Assembly: GCA_003157015.1 (NCBI GenBank) | Contig: PMIJ01000211.1 | Coordinates: 1 to 64,000 of the forward strand | Length of the DNA stretch: 64,000 bases | Direction: 5' to 3' | From: Bacteroidales bacterium | GTDB taxonomy: Bacteria > Bacteroidota > Bacteroidia > Bacteroidales > VadinHA17 | In this document: in pieces, positions 51,753-61,084 of the stretch | How the letters are laid out: every line of letters begins with the position of its first letter | Position numbering within the stretch: the first letter of the stretch is position 1 | The notes under the pieces: model-generated | Told to the model about the DNA's origin: nothing | Seen by the model: only the letters and a program-made list of their open reading frames with translations | Databases searched by the model: none | Position numbers and translations under genes: made by a program

Positions 51753-52403
51753 ATGGAAGATACATTTGAAGCAAAAGGCAAACGTAAAAAGCTTGTAGCA
51801 GAACTCCGCAGGAAAGGGATCTCAGACGAAGAGGTTTTGAGAGCCATAGACACTGTTCCACGACATCTTTTTATGGATCCTGCATTTCTAATACATGCCT
51901 ATGTGGATAAAGCTTTTCCGATCACTTCAGGCCAGACAATATCACAGCCTTATACAGTGGCAGTGCAGTCTTCGCTATTGAGAGTGAAGAAAAGAGATAA
52001 AATTCTGGAAATTGGAACCGGTTCGGGCTATCAGGCTGCAATCCTTGCCGAGATGGGAGCAAAGGTCTATACCATTGAGCGTTACAGAGAGCTTTTTTTA
52101 AAAGCCCAGAGAATATTGGCCTCCCTTAAATATTCTGCTGATTTTTTTTATGGCGATGGATATGAGGGAAAGCCACAGTATGGACCATTTGACGGTATTA
52201 TCATCACTGCTGCTGCCCCGGAAGTCCCGGATGCTCTGCTTCACCAGCTTAAAACAGGAGGAAGACTGGTTGTTCCTCTGGGTAATTCCGATTATCAGGT
52301 AATGACTGTAATAGAACGAAGCGGGACTGATAGTTTCGATCGGTCCGAACATGGAAATTTTGTATTTGTTCCTATGCTTAAAGGTACTGTTAACAGAAAA
52401 TAA
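51753..52403 (+). CDS. pcm: Protein-L-isoaspartate O-methyltransferase
   Basis: This enzyme methylates isoaspartyl residues so that damaged proteins can be repaired. It has 216 residues. The substrate motif FPITSGQTISQPYTVAVQ and the SAM motifs ILEIGTGSGYQAAILAEMG, VYTIER and PFDGIIITAAAPEVPDALLHQL are clear. The C-terminal GGRLVVPLGN is standard. It is cytosolic. The downstream metallo-hydrolase starts six bases after its stop, so the two are an operon. Confidence 0.95.
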   Translation: MEDTFEAKGKRKKLVAELRRKGISDEEVLRAIDTVPRHLFMDPAFLIHAYVDKAFPITSGQTISQPYTVAVQSSLLRVKKRDKILEIGTGSGYQAAILAEMGAKVYTIERYRELFLKAQRILASLKYSADFFYGDGYEGKPQYGPFDGIIITAAAPEVPDALLHQLKTGGRLVVPLGNSDYQVMTVIERSGTDSFDRSEHGNFVFVPMLKGTVNRK

Positions 52404-52409
52404 TCTACT

Positions 52410-53042
52410 ATGAAAATTTACAGGTTTGTTTTTTCTCCCATTGAAGTGAATACATATATACTTGCTGATGACTCAGGCGATTGTGCAATAATCGATTGTG
52501 GATGCTACGATAAAAAGGAATCTGAAGAACTTGAGTTTTTTATAAAAGATAAACGTATTAATCCGGTCTTGCTGTTAAATACTCACTGCCATCTGGATCA
52601 TGTTTTTGGGAACAGGTTTATTTTGGAAAAATATGGTTTAAGAACTCTATCATGCGAATTTGATGAATTGAACAGGAAGGATGCAAGCCAGCATGCTTTG
52701 CTTTTTGGTCTGACGATGGAGAACCCGCCGGAACCGGCTGCCTTTTTAACAGATAATCAGAAAGTTGTTTTCGGAAAAACTGAACTTGTCGTACTTCTAG
52801 TTCCGGGTCACACAGAGGGAAGCATTGCATTTTACAGTGAAAAAAATGATTGTGTATTCACAGGCGATGCTCTGTTTGCAGGAAGTATTGGAAGAACTGA
52901 TCTGCCAGGTGGCAATTATGATACTCTTATTAATAGTATCAGGAACAAATTATTTGTTCTTCCTGGATCGACCATAGTATATCCGGGCCATGGAAAGGAA
53001 ACAAGCATCGAAAAGGAAATTAAAACAAATCCATTTTTTTGA
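52410..53042 (+). CDS. Metallo-beta-lactamase-fold hydrolase (glyoxalase II-like)
   Basis: 210 residues. The metal-binding motif NTHCHLDHVFGN (HxHxDH) is followed by the His in VPGHTEGSIAFY, the bridging Asp in FTGDALFAGSIGRTDLPGG and the last His in VYPGHGKETS. All ligands of a dinuclear site are present. The protein is shorter than true glyoxalase II, which carries an extra C-terminal domain, so it belongs to the YcbL-like group of thioester hydrolases. It is cytosolic and follows pcm by six bases. Confidence 0.88.
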   Translation: MKIYRFVFSPIEVNTYILADDSGDCAIIDCGCYDKKESEELEFFIKDKRINPVLLLNTHCHLDHVFGNRFILEKYGLRTLSCEFDELNRKDASQHALLFGLTMENPPEPAAFLTDNQKVVFGKTELVVLLVPGHTEGSIAFYSEKNDCVFTGDALFAGSIGRTDLPGGNYDTLINSIRNKLFVLPGSTIVYPGHGKETSIEKEIKTNPFF

Positions 53043-53093
53043 TGATTTAAATCCTGTTAATTGTTAATACGTTTTCTTAATATTATCGTGTAA

Positions 53094-53232
53094 TTGATTT
53101 TCTTCGTTCACCCCGGCTCCGCCAGCTGGCGGAGAGCGAAGAACCGACGACACGAAGTGGAGGAGCTCGACGAAGTCAAAATCAATTTACTGCCGAGTGC
53201 TCGGCATGGGTTAAATAAATTGATCTTCAAGC
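53094..53232. repeat. Structured dispersed repeat, copy 2 of 3
   Basis: It starts TTGATTTTCTTCGTTCACCCC, with CCGCCAGCTGGCGG and TTCTTCG/CGAAGAA stems, then GACGAAGTCAAAATCAATTTAC, GCCGAGTGCTCGGC and AAATTGATCTTCAAGC. It ends 63 bases before gcvP. The module order equals the copies at 38601 and 58895. Confidence 0.85.
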
Positions 53233-53295
53233 TTTTTGATATAATTATATATAATTAGCTGAGTAATAAAATATTGATCTTATAAATTAAAATAT

Positions 53296-56181
53296 ATGTT
53301 AACAGATAAGTTTGTAAACCGGCATATCGGGCCACGTGAAAGTGAGTTGCCGCAAATGCTAAAAACTATAGAGGTGAGTTCACTAGATGAGCTGATAGAA
53401 AAAACCGTTCCGTCTTCAATTCTGCTTGAAAGGCCGCTGAGACTTCCGGAAGCAATGAGTGAATTTGAATATCTTAATCATATTAAGGCTATCGGACGAA
53501 AGAATAAAATGTTCCGTTCTTTCATCGGGCAGGGCTACTATGGAGTGGCTCTCTTATCGGTAATTATCAGGAATGTACTCGAAAATCCATCGTGGTACAC
53601 ATCCTACACTCCTTACCAGGCTGAAATCTCGCAGGGTCGTCTTGAAGCGCTTCTTAATTTTCAAACAATGATCATTGAACTCACAGGCATGCAGATTGCC
53701 AATGCCTCTTTGCTCGACGAATCAACTGCTGCAGCTGAAGCTATGATTATGATGTTTAATGCCCGATCGAGATCTTCCGTGAAAGCAGGCGCCAATAAGT
53801 TTTTTGTCGATGATGATATTTTTCCCCAGAACCTCGATGTCATTAAAACTCGTTCAAAACCACTTGGAATTGACCTCGTTACAGGAAAATATACCAAAGC
53901 GTCTTTTAATGAGACATATTTTGGTTCTTTAATACAATACCCTGCAGCTTCAGGTGAACTTCGCGACTATAAGGCCTTTACCGGTTTGGCTCATACATCA
54001 GGAGCCCTTGTAGGTGTGGCAGCTGATCTGATGAGCCTGGCTCTGCTGACTCCTCCCGGAGAGTGGGGTGCAGATATCGTTGTTGGTTCAAATCAAAGGA
54101 TGGGGCTTCCCATGAGCTTCGGAGGTCCGCACGCGGGATATTTTGCTACGAAAGACGAGCTTAAACGAAGTATGCCCGGAAGAATTATTGGCATATCTGT
54201 AGATGCACAGGGAAACAGTGCTTTGAGAATGGCATTACAGACAAGGGAACAGCATATTAAACGGGAGAGGGCTACTTCAAATATCTGCACCGCCCAGGCA
54301 CTTCTTGCTACAATGTCAGGAATGTACGCACAATATCATGGTCCTGAAGGATTGAAGAACATTGCAAAACATATTCACAATGCAGCATGTACAATAAGCT
54401 TCAATCTCAAAGAGCTGGGATTCAGACAACTGAATTCGGTGTTCTTTGATACCCTAAAAATAGCCCCGGGCGCAGGTGTTTCAATAGAAACAATTAAGAA
54501 GCTGGCACTTGAAGCTGAAATGAATTTCTATTATCCCGATGATAATTGTGTGGTTATAAGCACTGATGAGATAACCACAATAAAGGAAATAGAGACCATA
54601 GTGAACATTTTTGTCAGAGCAGCAGGTAAAGCCACTGTTAATATCAGCTCGTTCTGCCATTGTGAAATTCTTGATGAGAAGTTCCTGAGAAAATCATCAT
54701 TCCTTAAGGGAGGCGCTTTTAACAGGTACCACAGCGAAACAGAGATGATGAGATATATAAAGATGCTCGAAAGAAAGGATTTTTCGCTTACTCATTGTAT
54801 GATATCACTCGGATCCTGCACCATGAAGCTTAATCCAGCAACTTCACTGTTTGCAATGAGCTGGCCTGAATTTGGGAATATTCATCCCTTTGTGCCAAAA
54901 GATCAGGCAGAAGGCTATTACCAGATTATGGATGAATTAGGAGAGGCACTGAAAGAAATAACCGGTTTTCCCTCAATCTCATTTCAACCGAACTCAGGAG
55001 CTGCAGGCGAGTACGCAGGATTAATGGTAATAAGGGAATATCATATTACAAAGGGAGAAGTGAACAGGAATGTTATATTAATTCCCAGCTCGGCACATGG
55101 TACTAACCCTGCAAGCGCTGCAATGGCAGGGATGCAGATTGTGGTTGTGGAGTGTGACGATAAAGGAAATATAAGTGTTGAGGATCTCAGAAAAAAGGCT
55201 GAAGTATATAAGCACAATCTTGCCGGCTTCATGATAACCTATCCTTCAACACATGGTGTCTTTGAAGCTGCGATAAAAGAGATGTCCGATATCATTCATG
55301 CAAACGGAGGTCTCGTTTACATGGATGGTGCAAACATGAATGCCCAGGTCGGACTCACAAATCCCGGTCATATTGGTGCAGATATCTGTCATCTTAACCT
55401 GCATAAAACCTTTGCAATACCACATGGAGGTGGTGGCCCGGGGATGGGCCCAATTCTTGCGAATGCAAAGCTGGCTGAGTTCCTTCCTTCACATCACTTT
55501 GTCAAAACAGGAGGGAGTCATGGCACAACAGCTGTGGCAGGCGCTCCTTTCGGCAGCGGGCATATCCTTACGATTTCTCATGCTTATGTGATGATGATGG
55601 GTTCATTTGGATTGACACAGGCTACAAAATTCGCCATATTAAATGCCAATTACATTGCAGCGTCATTAAAAGGCTGGTATAAAACATTATATTCAGGAAC
55701 TGAAGGATTCGTTGCACATGAGATGATCCTCGATTGCAGAAATTTCAAAACCGAGGCAGGAATAACCGAAGCAGATATAGCTAAGAGATTGATGGATTAC
55801 GGATTTCATGCACCTACTCTTTCATTTCCTGTTCACGGGACCCTTATGGTAGAACCTACTGAATCGGAGTCACTTCAGGAGCTCGATAAATTTATCAGCG
55901 CTTTGAAATCAATATGGAATGAGATCAGTGAGATAAAGAATGGCAAAGCGGATAAAGAAGATAATGTTTTGCATAATTCACCTCACACTGTTAAAGTCGT
56001 AACGGCAAATGAATGGAAACATTCATATGACAGGCAGAAGGCTGCCTACCCGCTTGAATGGGTAGTTGAGAATAAGTTCTGGCCATCAGTAGGTCGTATC
56101 GACGACGGTTTTGGCGATCGTAATCTGGTTTGTACCTGTGATCCGATTGATTCCCACAGGCAGGAAACGCTGAAGAGATAA
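53296..56181 (+). CDS. gcvP: Glycine dehydrogenase (decarboxylating), P protein
   Basis: This is the PLP-dependent decarboxylase of the glycine cleavage system. The single 961-residue chain joins both halves (the GcvPA/GcvPB regions), as in many Bacteroidota. N-terminal FVNRHIGPRESELPQML, FIGQGYYGVALLSVI, YQAEISQGRLEAL; C-terminal half SLGSCTMKLNPATS, HGTNPASAAMAGM and the PLP lysine Lys704 in NLHKTFAIPHGGGGPGMG. Glycine-rich FGSGHILTISHAYVMMMG is also present. The other system genes (gcvT, gcvH, lpd) are not in this window. The start is the first ATG, with a structured repeat upstream. Confidence 0.97.
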   Translation: MLTDKFVNRHIGPRESELPQMLKTIEVSSLDELIEKTVPSSILLERPLRLPEAMSEFEYLNHIKAIGRKNKMFRSFIGQGYYGVALLSVIIRNVLENPSWYTSYTPYQAEISQGRLEALLNFQTMIIELTGMQIANASLLDESTAAAEAMIMMFNARSRSSVKAGANKFFVDDDIFPQNLDVIKTRSKPLGIDLVTGKYTKASFNETYFGSLIQYPAASGELRDYKAFTGLAHTSGALVGVAADLMSLALLTPPGEWGADIVVGSNQRMGLPMSFGGPHAGYFATKDELKRSMPGRIIGISVDAQGNSALRMALQTREQHIKRERATSNICTAQALLATMSGMYAQYHGPEGLKNIAKHIHNAACTISFNLKELGFRQLNSVFFDTLKIAPGAGVSIETIKKLALEAEMNFYYPDDNCVVISTDEITTIKEIETIVNIFVRAAGKATVNISSFCHCEILDEKFLRKSSFLKGGAFNRYHSETEMMRYIKMLERKDFSLTHCMISLGSCTMKLNPATSLFAMSWPEFGNIHPFVPKDQAEGYYQIMDELGEALKEITGFPSISFQPNSGAAGEYAGLMVIREYHITKGEVNRNVILIPSSAHGTNPASAAMAGMQIVVVECDDKGNISVEDLRKKAEVYKHNLAGFMITYPSTHGVFEAAIKEMSDIIHANGGLVYMDGANMNAQVGLTNPGHIGADICHLNLHKTFAIPHGGGGPGMGPILANAKLAEFLPSHHFVKTGGSHGTTAVAGAPFGSGHILTISHAYVMMMGSFGLTQATKFAILNANYIAASLKGWYKTLYSGTEGFVAHEMILDCRNFKTEAGITEADIAKRLMDYGFHAPTLSFPVHGTLMVEPTESESLQELDKFISALKSIWNEISEIKNGKADKEDNVLHNSPHTVKVVTANEWKHSYDRQKAAYPLEWVVENKFWPSVGRIDDGFGDRNLVCTCDPIDSHRQETLKR

Positions 56182-56220
56182 GGCTATTTGATCTACATCC
56201 TTCCGGGTCTCTTACAAAGC

Positions 56221-56322
56221 GCTTCGTGGACCTTAGTGATAACCTTTGTGTACCTTTGTGGTAAAAGCTAATTCATTCAACCACAAAGGATCACAAAGCA
56301 AAATACAAAGTAACACAAAGGA
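56221..56322. repeat. Inverted repeat, 'cctttgtg/cacaaag' family, before the lipoprotein oxidoreductase
   Basis: CTTAGTGATAACCTTTGTGTACC and CCTTTGTGG on the left face CCACAAAGGATCACAAAG and TAACACAAAGGAG on the right, with AAGCTAATTCATT as the loop. The frame of the next gene runs open back through it, which would mislead start calling. Confidence 0.65.
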
Positions 56323-56356
56323 GAAAACTAGTCAGTTGTATGATATTATTAGTAAA

Positions 56357-57751
56357 ATGAGAAGAGTAATCTACTTTCTAATCTATGTCCTGATTGCGAC
56401 ATCTTGTGGAACGGGTGTCTCCAGTCAAAAAGCAACCAAATCTGTTTCTCCAATGGGAAAAAAGTACCAGGTAAAATTGATCACAGTCGATCCGGGACAT
56501 TTTCATGCAGCTCTTGTTCAGAAATACATGTACGATCAGGTTTCCCCTGATGTTCATGTATACGCACCCCAGGGACCCGATTATATTCAGCATATCAACA
56601 GGATCAGACAGTACAACAGCAGACCTGTCAACCCTACATCATGGAATGAAATAGTATATACCGGCGATGATTTCTTTGAAAAAATGATCTCCGAAAAAGC
56701 AGGAAATGTTGTGGTTTTATCGGGAAACAATAGGAAGAAAGCTGAATATATTACAAAATCTATTAATGCGGGCCTTAATGTTCTGGCAGATAAGCCTATG
56801 ATAATCAGCTCTGAAGATTTTCCTGTTCTGGAAGCTTCTTTTAAAACGGCAGGGGAGAAGGGAGTCCTGTTATATGATATTATGACAGAAAGATACGAGG
56901 TGACTACAATTCTTCAGAAACTTTTATCTCAAAATAGGAAAATCTTTGGTGTTCTGACAACAGGCAGTAAGGAAAAACCAGCTGTGACAAAAATAAGTGT
57001 ACATCATTTCTCAAAGATAGTTTCCGGAAGTTCAGTTCTTCGCCCCGCATGGTATTTTGACATTCAGCAACAGGGGGAAGGGATTGTTGATGTTACAACA
57101 CATCTTGTTGATCTTGTTCAGTGGGAATGCTTCCCGGAGCAGATTCTTAATCCTTCCTATGTAGATATGGTTGAGGCAAAAAGATGGCCGACTCTTATTT
57201 CGAAAGAAGAATTTAAAGAAGTTACCGGTATTGATGATTTTCCAGCTTATCTTCAGAAGGATATCAAGGACGGAAAGCTGAATGTCTATTCAAATGGTGA
57301 AATGGTCTATAAGATAAAAGGCATTTTTGCAAAGGTTTCCGTTGAGTGGAAATACCAGGCACCTGCGACAGGCGGGGATACTCACTATTCAGTTATGCAT
57401 GGCACAAAATGTGATCTGGCAATAAGGCAGAGCGCTGCAGAAAAATTTCTGCCAACATTATATGTTGAAAACATAAAAGGAAGTACCAGAAAAGAATTCA
57501 CTTCAGAGTTACACAAAGTTCTTAAAACATTTCCATACGACAGTCTCGGAATAGAAGATGCTAATGTAAATGCACTTAAGATTGTAGTATCAGAAAAGTA
57601 CAGGGTGAGCCATGAGGAACATTTTGCCCAGGTAACGAAAAAGTTTCTTGAATATTTGAAAACTGGGAAACTTCCTGATTGGGAGGTGCCGGGGATGATA
57701 ACAAAGTACTATACGACAACCAGTGCGCTGAAACTGGCTAAAGAAAAATAG
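56357..57751 (+). CDS. Gfo/Idh/MocA-like lipoprotein oxidoreductase
   Basis: 464 residues from ATG 56357, preferred over the open frame from 56246 because the latter translates a repeat and would bury the lipoprotein signal MRRVIYFLIYVLIATSC. The N-terminal Rossmann-like domain has VKLITVDPGHFHAAL, where the usual GxGxxG is replaced by PGHFHA, then VVVLSGNNRKKAEY and VLADKPMIIS in place of EKP. The C-terminal domain has WYFDIQQQGEGIVDVTTHLVDLVQWECF, typical of the 'putative oxidoreductase C-terminal' family in Bacteroidota. It may work on glycosides outside the inner membrane. The cofactor site is unusual, and activity is unknown. Confidence 0.78.
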   Translation: MRRVIYFLIYVLIATSCGTGVSSQKATKSVSPMGKKYQVKLITVDPGHFHAALVQKYMYDQVSPDVHVYAPQGPDYIQHINRIRQYNSRPVNPTSWNEIVYTGDDFFEKMISEKAGNVVVLSGNNRKKAEYITKSINAGLNVLADKPMIISSEDFPVLEASFKTAGEKGVLLYDIMTERYEVTTILQKLLSQNRKIFGVLTTGSKEKPAVTKISVHHFSKIVSGSSVLRPAWYFDIQQQGEGIVDVTTHLVDLVQWECFPEQILNPSYVDMVEAKRWPTLISKEEFKEVTGIDDFPAYLQKDIKDGKLNVYSNGEMVYKIKGIFAKVSVEWKYQAPATGGDTHYSVMHGTKCDLAIRQSAAEKFLPTLYVENIKGSTRKEFTSELHKVLKTFPYDSLGIEDANVNALKIVVSEKYRVSHEEHFAQVTKKFLEYLKTGKLPDWEVPGMITKYYTTTSALKLAKEK

Positions 57752-57753
57752 GC

Positions 57754-57847
57754 TCAATTACTCAACGGCGCAATGGTGTAATGGTTTAATCAAAATGTGA
57801 TTATATGATTTCTTGCCTTTGAGCCTTTGCGCCCTTGTGACTTTATG
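57754..57847. repeat. Repeat between convergent genes, 'cctttgag/gcgccc' family
   Basis: CAACGGCGCAATGGTGTAATGG on the left and CCTTTGAGCCTTTGCGCCCTTG on the right form a weak inverted repeat in the gap between two convergent stops. It is more diverged than the copy at 56221-56322. Confidence 0.45.
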
Positions 57848-57850
57848 CCG

Positions 57851-58822
57851 TTACTCAAACATATTCTCAACAGCCATGGAGTATAATTCTTCAAGTGTTA
57901 TACCGGCAGCAGCAGCCTCTTTTGGAACAAGACTTTCTTTTGTCATCCCAGGAATAGTATTTATTTCAATGAACCATGGAGTTTCTCCTATAACTATAAA
58001 GTCAACTCTGACAATTCCATTACATCCAAGAAGTTCATAAATAAACAAACTGATCCTTTGTATTTCTTTTGTAAGTTCCGGAGGCATTTCAGCCGGGGTT
58101 ACCTCTTCCGAATTGCCCGGAATGTATTTTGCTTCATAATCAAAGAATTCATTTTTACTGATAATCTCAACCAGGGGAAGAACAATCGTTTTGTTTTTTG
58201 TTTTTACAACACCACATGCAATTTCCCTTCCGTTCATGAATGCTTCGATAAGAACCTGATCGCTCTCCTTTAATGCGATATCAATAGCTGGAAGCAATTC
58301 CTCCTTCTTTTTCACTTTTGTAACGCCAAAGCTCGAACCACTGTCATTTGGTTTAACAAAACAAGGAAGGCCAATCTGATTGATTATATCAGCTATGTAA
58401 ATTTTGTTGGTTTTTCTTATCAGGACAGCTTTTGCCATTGTGATCCCATATTCCTTAAGAAAGAGTTTGCACGCCTGTTTATTGAATGTCAGGGCCGAAC
58501 AGAAAGCACCGCAGCTTGTGTAGGGAATACCCATCATATCGAAGTATCCCTGAAGCAACCCGTTCTCCCCGGGAGTGCCATGAATTGCGATGAATACTCC
58601 GTCGAATTTTATCCGGTTTTCATCATGAGTCAGGCTAAAATCGTTCTTGTCAATATTATGGTAACGACCCTTCAGATCTTCCCAGTACCAGCTGGTTCCT
58701 TTGATTATGATAACGTAAACTTTATATCTGGCAGATAATATTTTACCTACTTCTTCGGCACTTTTTACCGATATCTCAAATTCAGAGGAATCCCCTCCGG
58801 CAGTTATAGCAATAGTCTTCAT
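57851..58822 (-). CDS. ddl: D-alanine--D-alanine ligase
   Basis: An ATP-grasp enzyme of 323 residues that makes D-Ala-D-Ala for peptidoglycan. Motifs: the N-terminal IAITAGGDSSEFEISVKSA, AIHGTPGENGLLQGYFDMMGIPYTSCG (substrate loop), LPCFVKPNDSGSSFGVTKVK, the omega loop near AKYIPGNSEEVTPAEMP, and IVRVDFIVIG...FIEINTIPGMT with the Mg2+ ligands. The Tyr in PYTSCG predicts D-Ala rather than D-lactate. A TAATTTTG box lies 20 bases upstream on the minus strand. Confidence 0.95.
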   Translation of the reverse strand: MKTIAITAGGDSSEFEISVKSAEEVGKILSARYKVYVIIIKGTSWYWEDLKGRYHNIDKNDFSLTHDENRIKFDGVFIAIHGTPGENGLLQGYFDMMGIPYTSCGAFCSALTFNKQACKLFLKEYGITMAKAVLIRKTNKIYIADIINQIGLPCFVKPNDSGSSFGVTKVKKKEELLPAIDIALKESDQVLIEAFMNGREIACGVVKTKNKTIVLPLVEIISKNEFFDYEAKYIPGNSEEVTPAEMPPELTKEIQRISLFIYELLGCNGIVRVDFIVIGETPWFIEINTIPGMTKESLVPKEAAAAGITLEELYSMAVENMFE

Positions 58823-58841
58823 GTTTTGTTTAAATAAAGAT

Positions 58842-58849
58842 CAAAATTA
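58842..58849 (-). promoter_or_regulatory. Candidate -7 promoter element of ddl
   Basis: The minus strand reads TAATTTTG, fitting TAnnTTTG, 19 bases before the ATG. Confidence 0.4.
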
Positions 58850-58894
58850 GTCATTTTATTACGTGATTATAGGATATCAAAGATATAAATCCAT

Positions 58895-59063
58895 CGATTT
58901 TGGCTTCGCCGAGCTCCGCTTCGCTTCGGTTCTTCGTTCACCCCGGCCCCAAGGGGAGCGAAGAACTGACGATCCCGAGGAAATCGGGAGAGGAGTTCGA
59001 CGAAGTCAAAATTAATTTACTGCCGAGTGCTCGGCATGGGGTAAATAAATTGATTTCCAAGCG
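58895..59063. repeat. Structured dispersed repeat, copy 3 of 3, with an extra insert
   Basis: Modules match copies 1 and 2: GGTTCTTCGTTCACCCC with CCCCAAGGGGAGCGAAGAAC, GAAGTCAAAATTAATTTAC, TGCCGAGTGCTCGGCA and AAATTGATTTCCAAGCG. The 5' end carries an added GCTTCGCCGAGCTCCGCTTCG. It occupies most of the 350-base gap 58823-59172, which otherwise holds two promoter boxes. Confidence 0.85.
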
Positions 59064-59139
59064 GGTTGGATTTCATCTTAATGATTAACGACTGTCAAAA
59101 TTTATTAAATCTGCATATAGAAATAACCTGCAGATGTAT

Positions 59140-59147
59140 TACCTTTG
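59140..59147 (+). promoter_or_regulatory. Candidate -7 promoter element of the LemA operon
   Basis: TACCTTTG fits TAnnTTTG, 25 bases before the ATG at 59173. Confidence 0.4.
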
Positions 59148-59172
59148 ATGGAAATTTTAAAAATAAATAGAA

Positions 59173-59775
59173 ATGAAAAAAGGTTGTCTAATTTCGATAA
59201 TAGTAGTTGCTTTTCTGGCGCTTATAGTATTAGCTGTAGTTCTCTGGGGAACAAAAGTTTACAATGGCATGGTCACCATGCAGGAATCGGTTACCAGCCA
59301 ATGGGGTAATGTTGAAACTGCATATCAACGCAGATCGGACCTTATACCAAATTTTGTCAACACTGTAAAGGGAGCTGCCAATTTTGAACAAACTACTCTG
59401 ACCCAGGTTATTGAGGCAAGAGCGAAAGCTACATCGGTTACAATTGATCCTACCAAAATGACAGCCGCAAACATGCAACAGTTCCAGGAAGCACAGGGGC
59501 AGCTGTCTTCTGCATTGTCAAGACTGATGGTTGTTGTTGAAAAGTATCCCGAACTCAAGGCAACTCAGAATTTCAGGGATCTGCAGGTTGAGCTTGAAGG
59601 TACGGAAAACAGGATTTCAACTGAAAGAAGAAAATTCAATGAAATAGCGTTGACATATAATACTTATATAAGAAGATTTCCGCAGAACTTTCTTGCAGGA
59701 ATGTTTTCATTCCAGATTAAGCCATATTTTGAGGCTGAAAAAGGAGCTGAGAAAGCTCCGGAAGTTAAATTTTAA
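59173..59775 (+). CDS. lemA: LemA family protein
   Basis: 200 residues with one N-terminal membrane helix (about 5-26), then the LemA helical bundle. Motifs: VTSQWGNVETAYQRRSDLIPNFVNTVKGAA, ENRISTERRKFNEIALTYNTYIRRFP and NFLAGMFSF near the end. The function of LemA is unknown; the gene is widely found with TPM-domain proteins, as here (20 and 14-base gaps downstream). The first gene of a three-gene operon. Confidence 0.93.
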   Translation: MKKGCLISIIVVAFLALIVLAVVLWGTKVYNGMVTMQESVTSQWGNVETAYQRRSDLIPNFVNTVKGAANFEQTTLTQVIEARAKATSVTIDPTKMTAANMQQFQEAQGQLSSALSRLMVVVEKYPELKATQNFRDLQVELEGTENRISTERRKFNEIALTYNTYIRRFPQNFLAGMFSFQIKPYFEAEKGAEKAPEVKF

Positions 59776-59795
59776 ATTTAATTCACAGAAAACAA

Positions 59796-60233
59796 ATGAA
59801 AGCTTCAACGTTCTTTACTAAAGAACAACAAGCTCAGATTCTTGCATGTGTAAAGGAGGCTGAGTTGGAAACTTCAGGTGAAATCCGGATTCACATCGAA
59901 ACTTCACATAAAGGCGATGTGCTTGACAGGGCCGCCTGGCTCTTCAAAAAGCTGGGTATGCATAAAACAGCTGAACGTAACGGCGTTTTGTTTTATCTTG
60001 CAGTGAAAGACAGAAAATTCGCAATTATTGGTGATGCAGGGATAAATGCAAAGGTTCATGCCGGATTCTGGGACGATATAAGCGAGCTTCTTAAAAAGAA
60101 TTTCAAAGAAGGAAAATTCACTGAAGGTCTTTCAGAGGGAATTTTACTTGCCGGGAAGCACCTCAAGATACACTTCCCTCACAGAGTGGATGATGTAAAC
60201 GAATTACCCGATGAGATTTCATTCGATAAATAA
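59796..60233 (+). CDS. TPM-domain protein (short form)
   Basis: A 145-residue soluble TPM domain (TLP18.3/Psb32/MOLO-1 type). The N-terminus FFTKEQQAQILACVKEAELETSGEIRIHIE and LGMHKTAERNGVLFYLAVKDRKFAIIGDAGINAKV are characteristic. No signal peptide or membrane segment is visible. It lies between lemA and the longer, exported TPM gene and is probably co-expressed with them. Phosphatase activity has been reported for some TPM proteins; none can be shown here. Confidence 0.88.
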   Translation: MKASTFFTKEQQAQILACVKEAELETSGEIRIHIETSHKGDVLDRAAWLFKKLGMHKTAERNGVLFYLAVKDRKFAIIGDAGINAKVHAGFWDDISELLKKNFKEGKFTEGLSEGILLAGKHLKIHFPHRVDDVNELPDEISFDK

Positions 60234-60247
60234 TGTAAGTAACGATA

Positions 60248-61057
60248 ATGGTAAAAAAATATTTGTATTTGCTGACCCTCTCGGTTTTAATTTATACAAT
60301 TTCAATTGAAAGGGTTTATTCTCAGAATATTCCGGAACGACCAAATCCTCCCAGGTTAGTAAACGATTTTGCAGGGATGCTGAAACCTGAAGAGGTAAAT
60401 ATGCTGGAAAGAAAATTGGATTCTTTTAATGATACCACTTCGAATCAGATTGCAATTGTTATTGTGCCTACTCTCGGAGGCGATGATAAAGCAGATTATG
60501 CTCAGCGTCTTGGAGAAAAATGGGGCGTGGGGCAGAAAGGACGGAATAACGGAATTTTGATTCTCGTTAAGCCAAAAACAGCTGATTCAAACGGTGAGGT
60601 GCAAATTTCAACCGGGTATGGTGCCGAAGGACCCATTCCCGATCTTACCTGCAGTGAAATTATTGACCGGGAAATTCTTCCTGCTTTCCGGAATGAAGAT
60701 TATTATGGTGGATTAAATAATGCCACGAATACTATTATGTCGTTGGTCAGAAAGGAGTTTTCAGCATCGGATTATGGAAGGCGGGCAAAAAAGAGCACCG
60801 GTAAAAATATTCACTTTGGTCTTGTTATATTTATTGTATTCATAATTATAGCAATGGTTTCAAGGGGTTCTGGAGGATCAAATAATAAACATATCAGCAC
60901 CGGAGGATTGCCTTTCTGGATGCTTATGGGAATGATGAATTCCGGAAGAGGTTCAGGTGGCAGCTGGGGTGGATCCTCAGGTGGTGGAGGAGGCGGTGGC
61001 TTTGGCGGCTTCGGTGGTGGCAGCTTTGGCGGCGGCGGCGCCGGCGGCAGCTGGTAA
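60248..61057 (+). CDS. TPM-domain membrane protein with glycine-rich tail (YgcG type)
   Basis: 269 residues: signal peptide (about 1-25), TPM domain (about 30-170, NDFAGMLKPEEVNMLERKLDSF, QIAIVIVPTL, WGVGQKGRNNGILILVKP), a transmembrane segment near 195-210, and a C-terminal low-complexity tail of Gly with Ser, Phe and Trp (about 235-269) ending GGSW. The C-terminal glycine repeat is usual in YgcG-like proteins. The start at 60248 is used; it is 14 bases after the short TPM gene. Last gene of the LemA operon. Confidence 0.92.
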   Translation: MVKKYLYLLTLSVLIYTISIERVYSQNIPERPNPPRLVNDFAGMLKPEEVNMLERKLDSFNDTTSNQIAIVIVPTLGGDDKADYAQRLGEKWGVGQKGRNNGILILVKPKTADSNGEVQISTGYGAEGPIPDLTCSEIIDREILPAFRNEDYYGGLNNATNTIMSLVRKEFSASDYGRRAKKSTGKNIHFGLVIFIVFIIIAMVSRGSGGSNNKHISTGGLPFWMLMGMMNSGRGSGGSWGGSSGGGGGGGFGGFGGGSFGGGGAGGSW

Positions 61058-61084
61058 GCTTTGACTCTGTGATTCTTTAATTGA

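Noticed and set aside
56246-56356. N-terminal extension of the lipoprotein oxidoreductase
   Set aside because: It translates the cacaaag repeat, and the lipoprotein signal begins at the internal ATG 56357.
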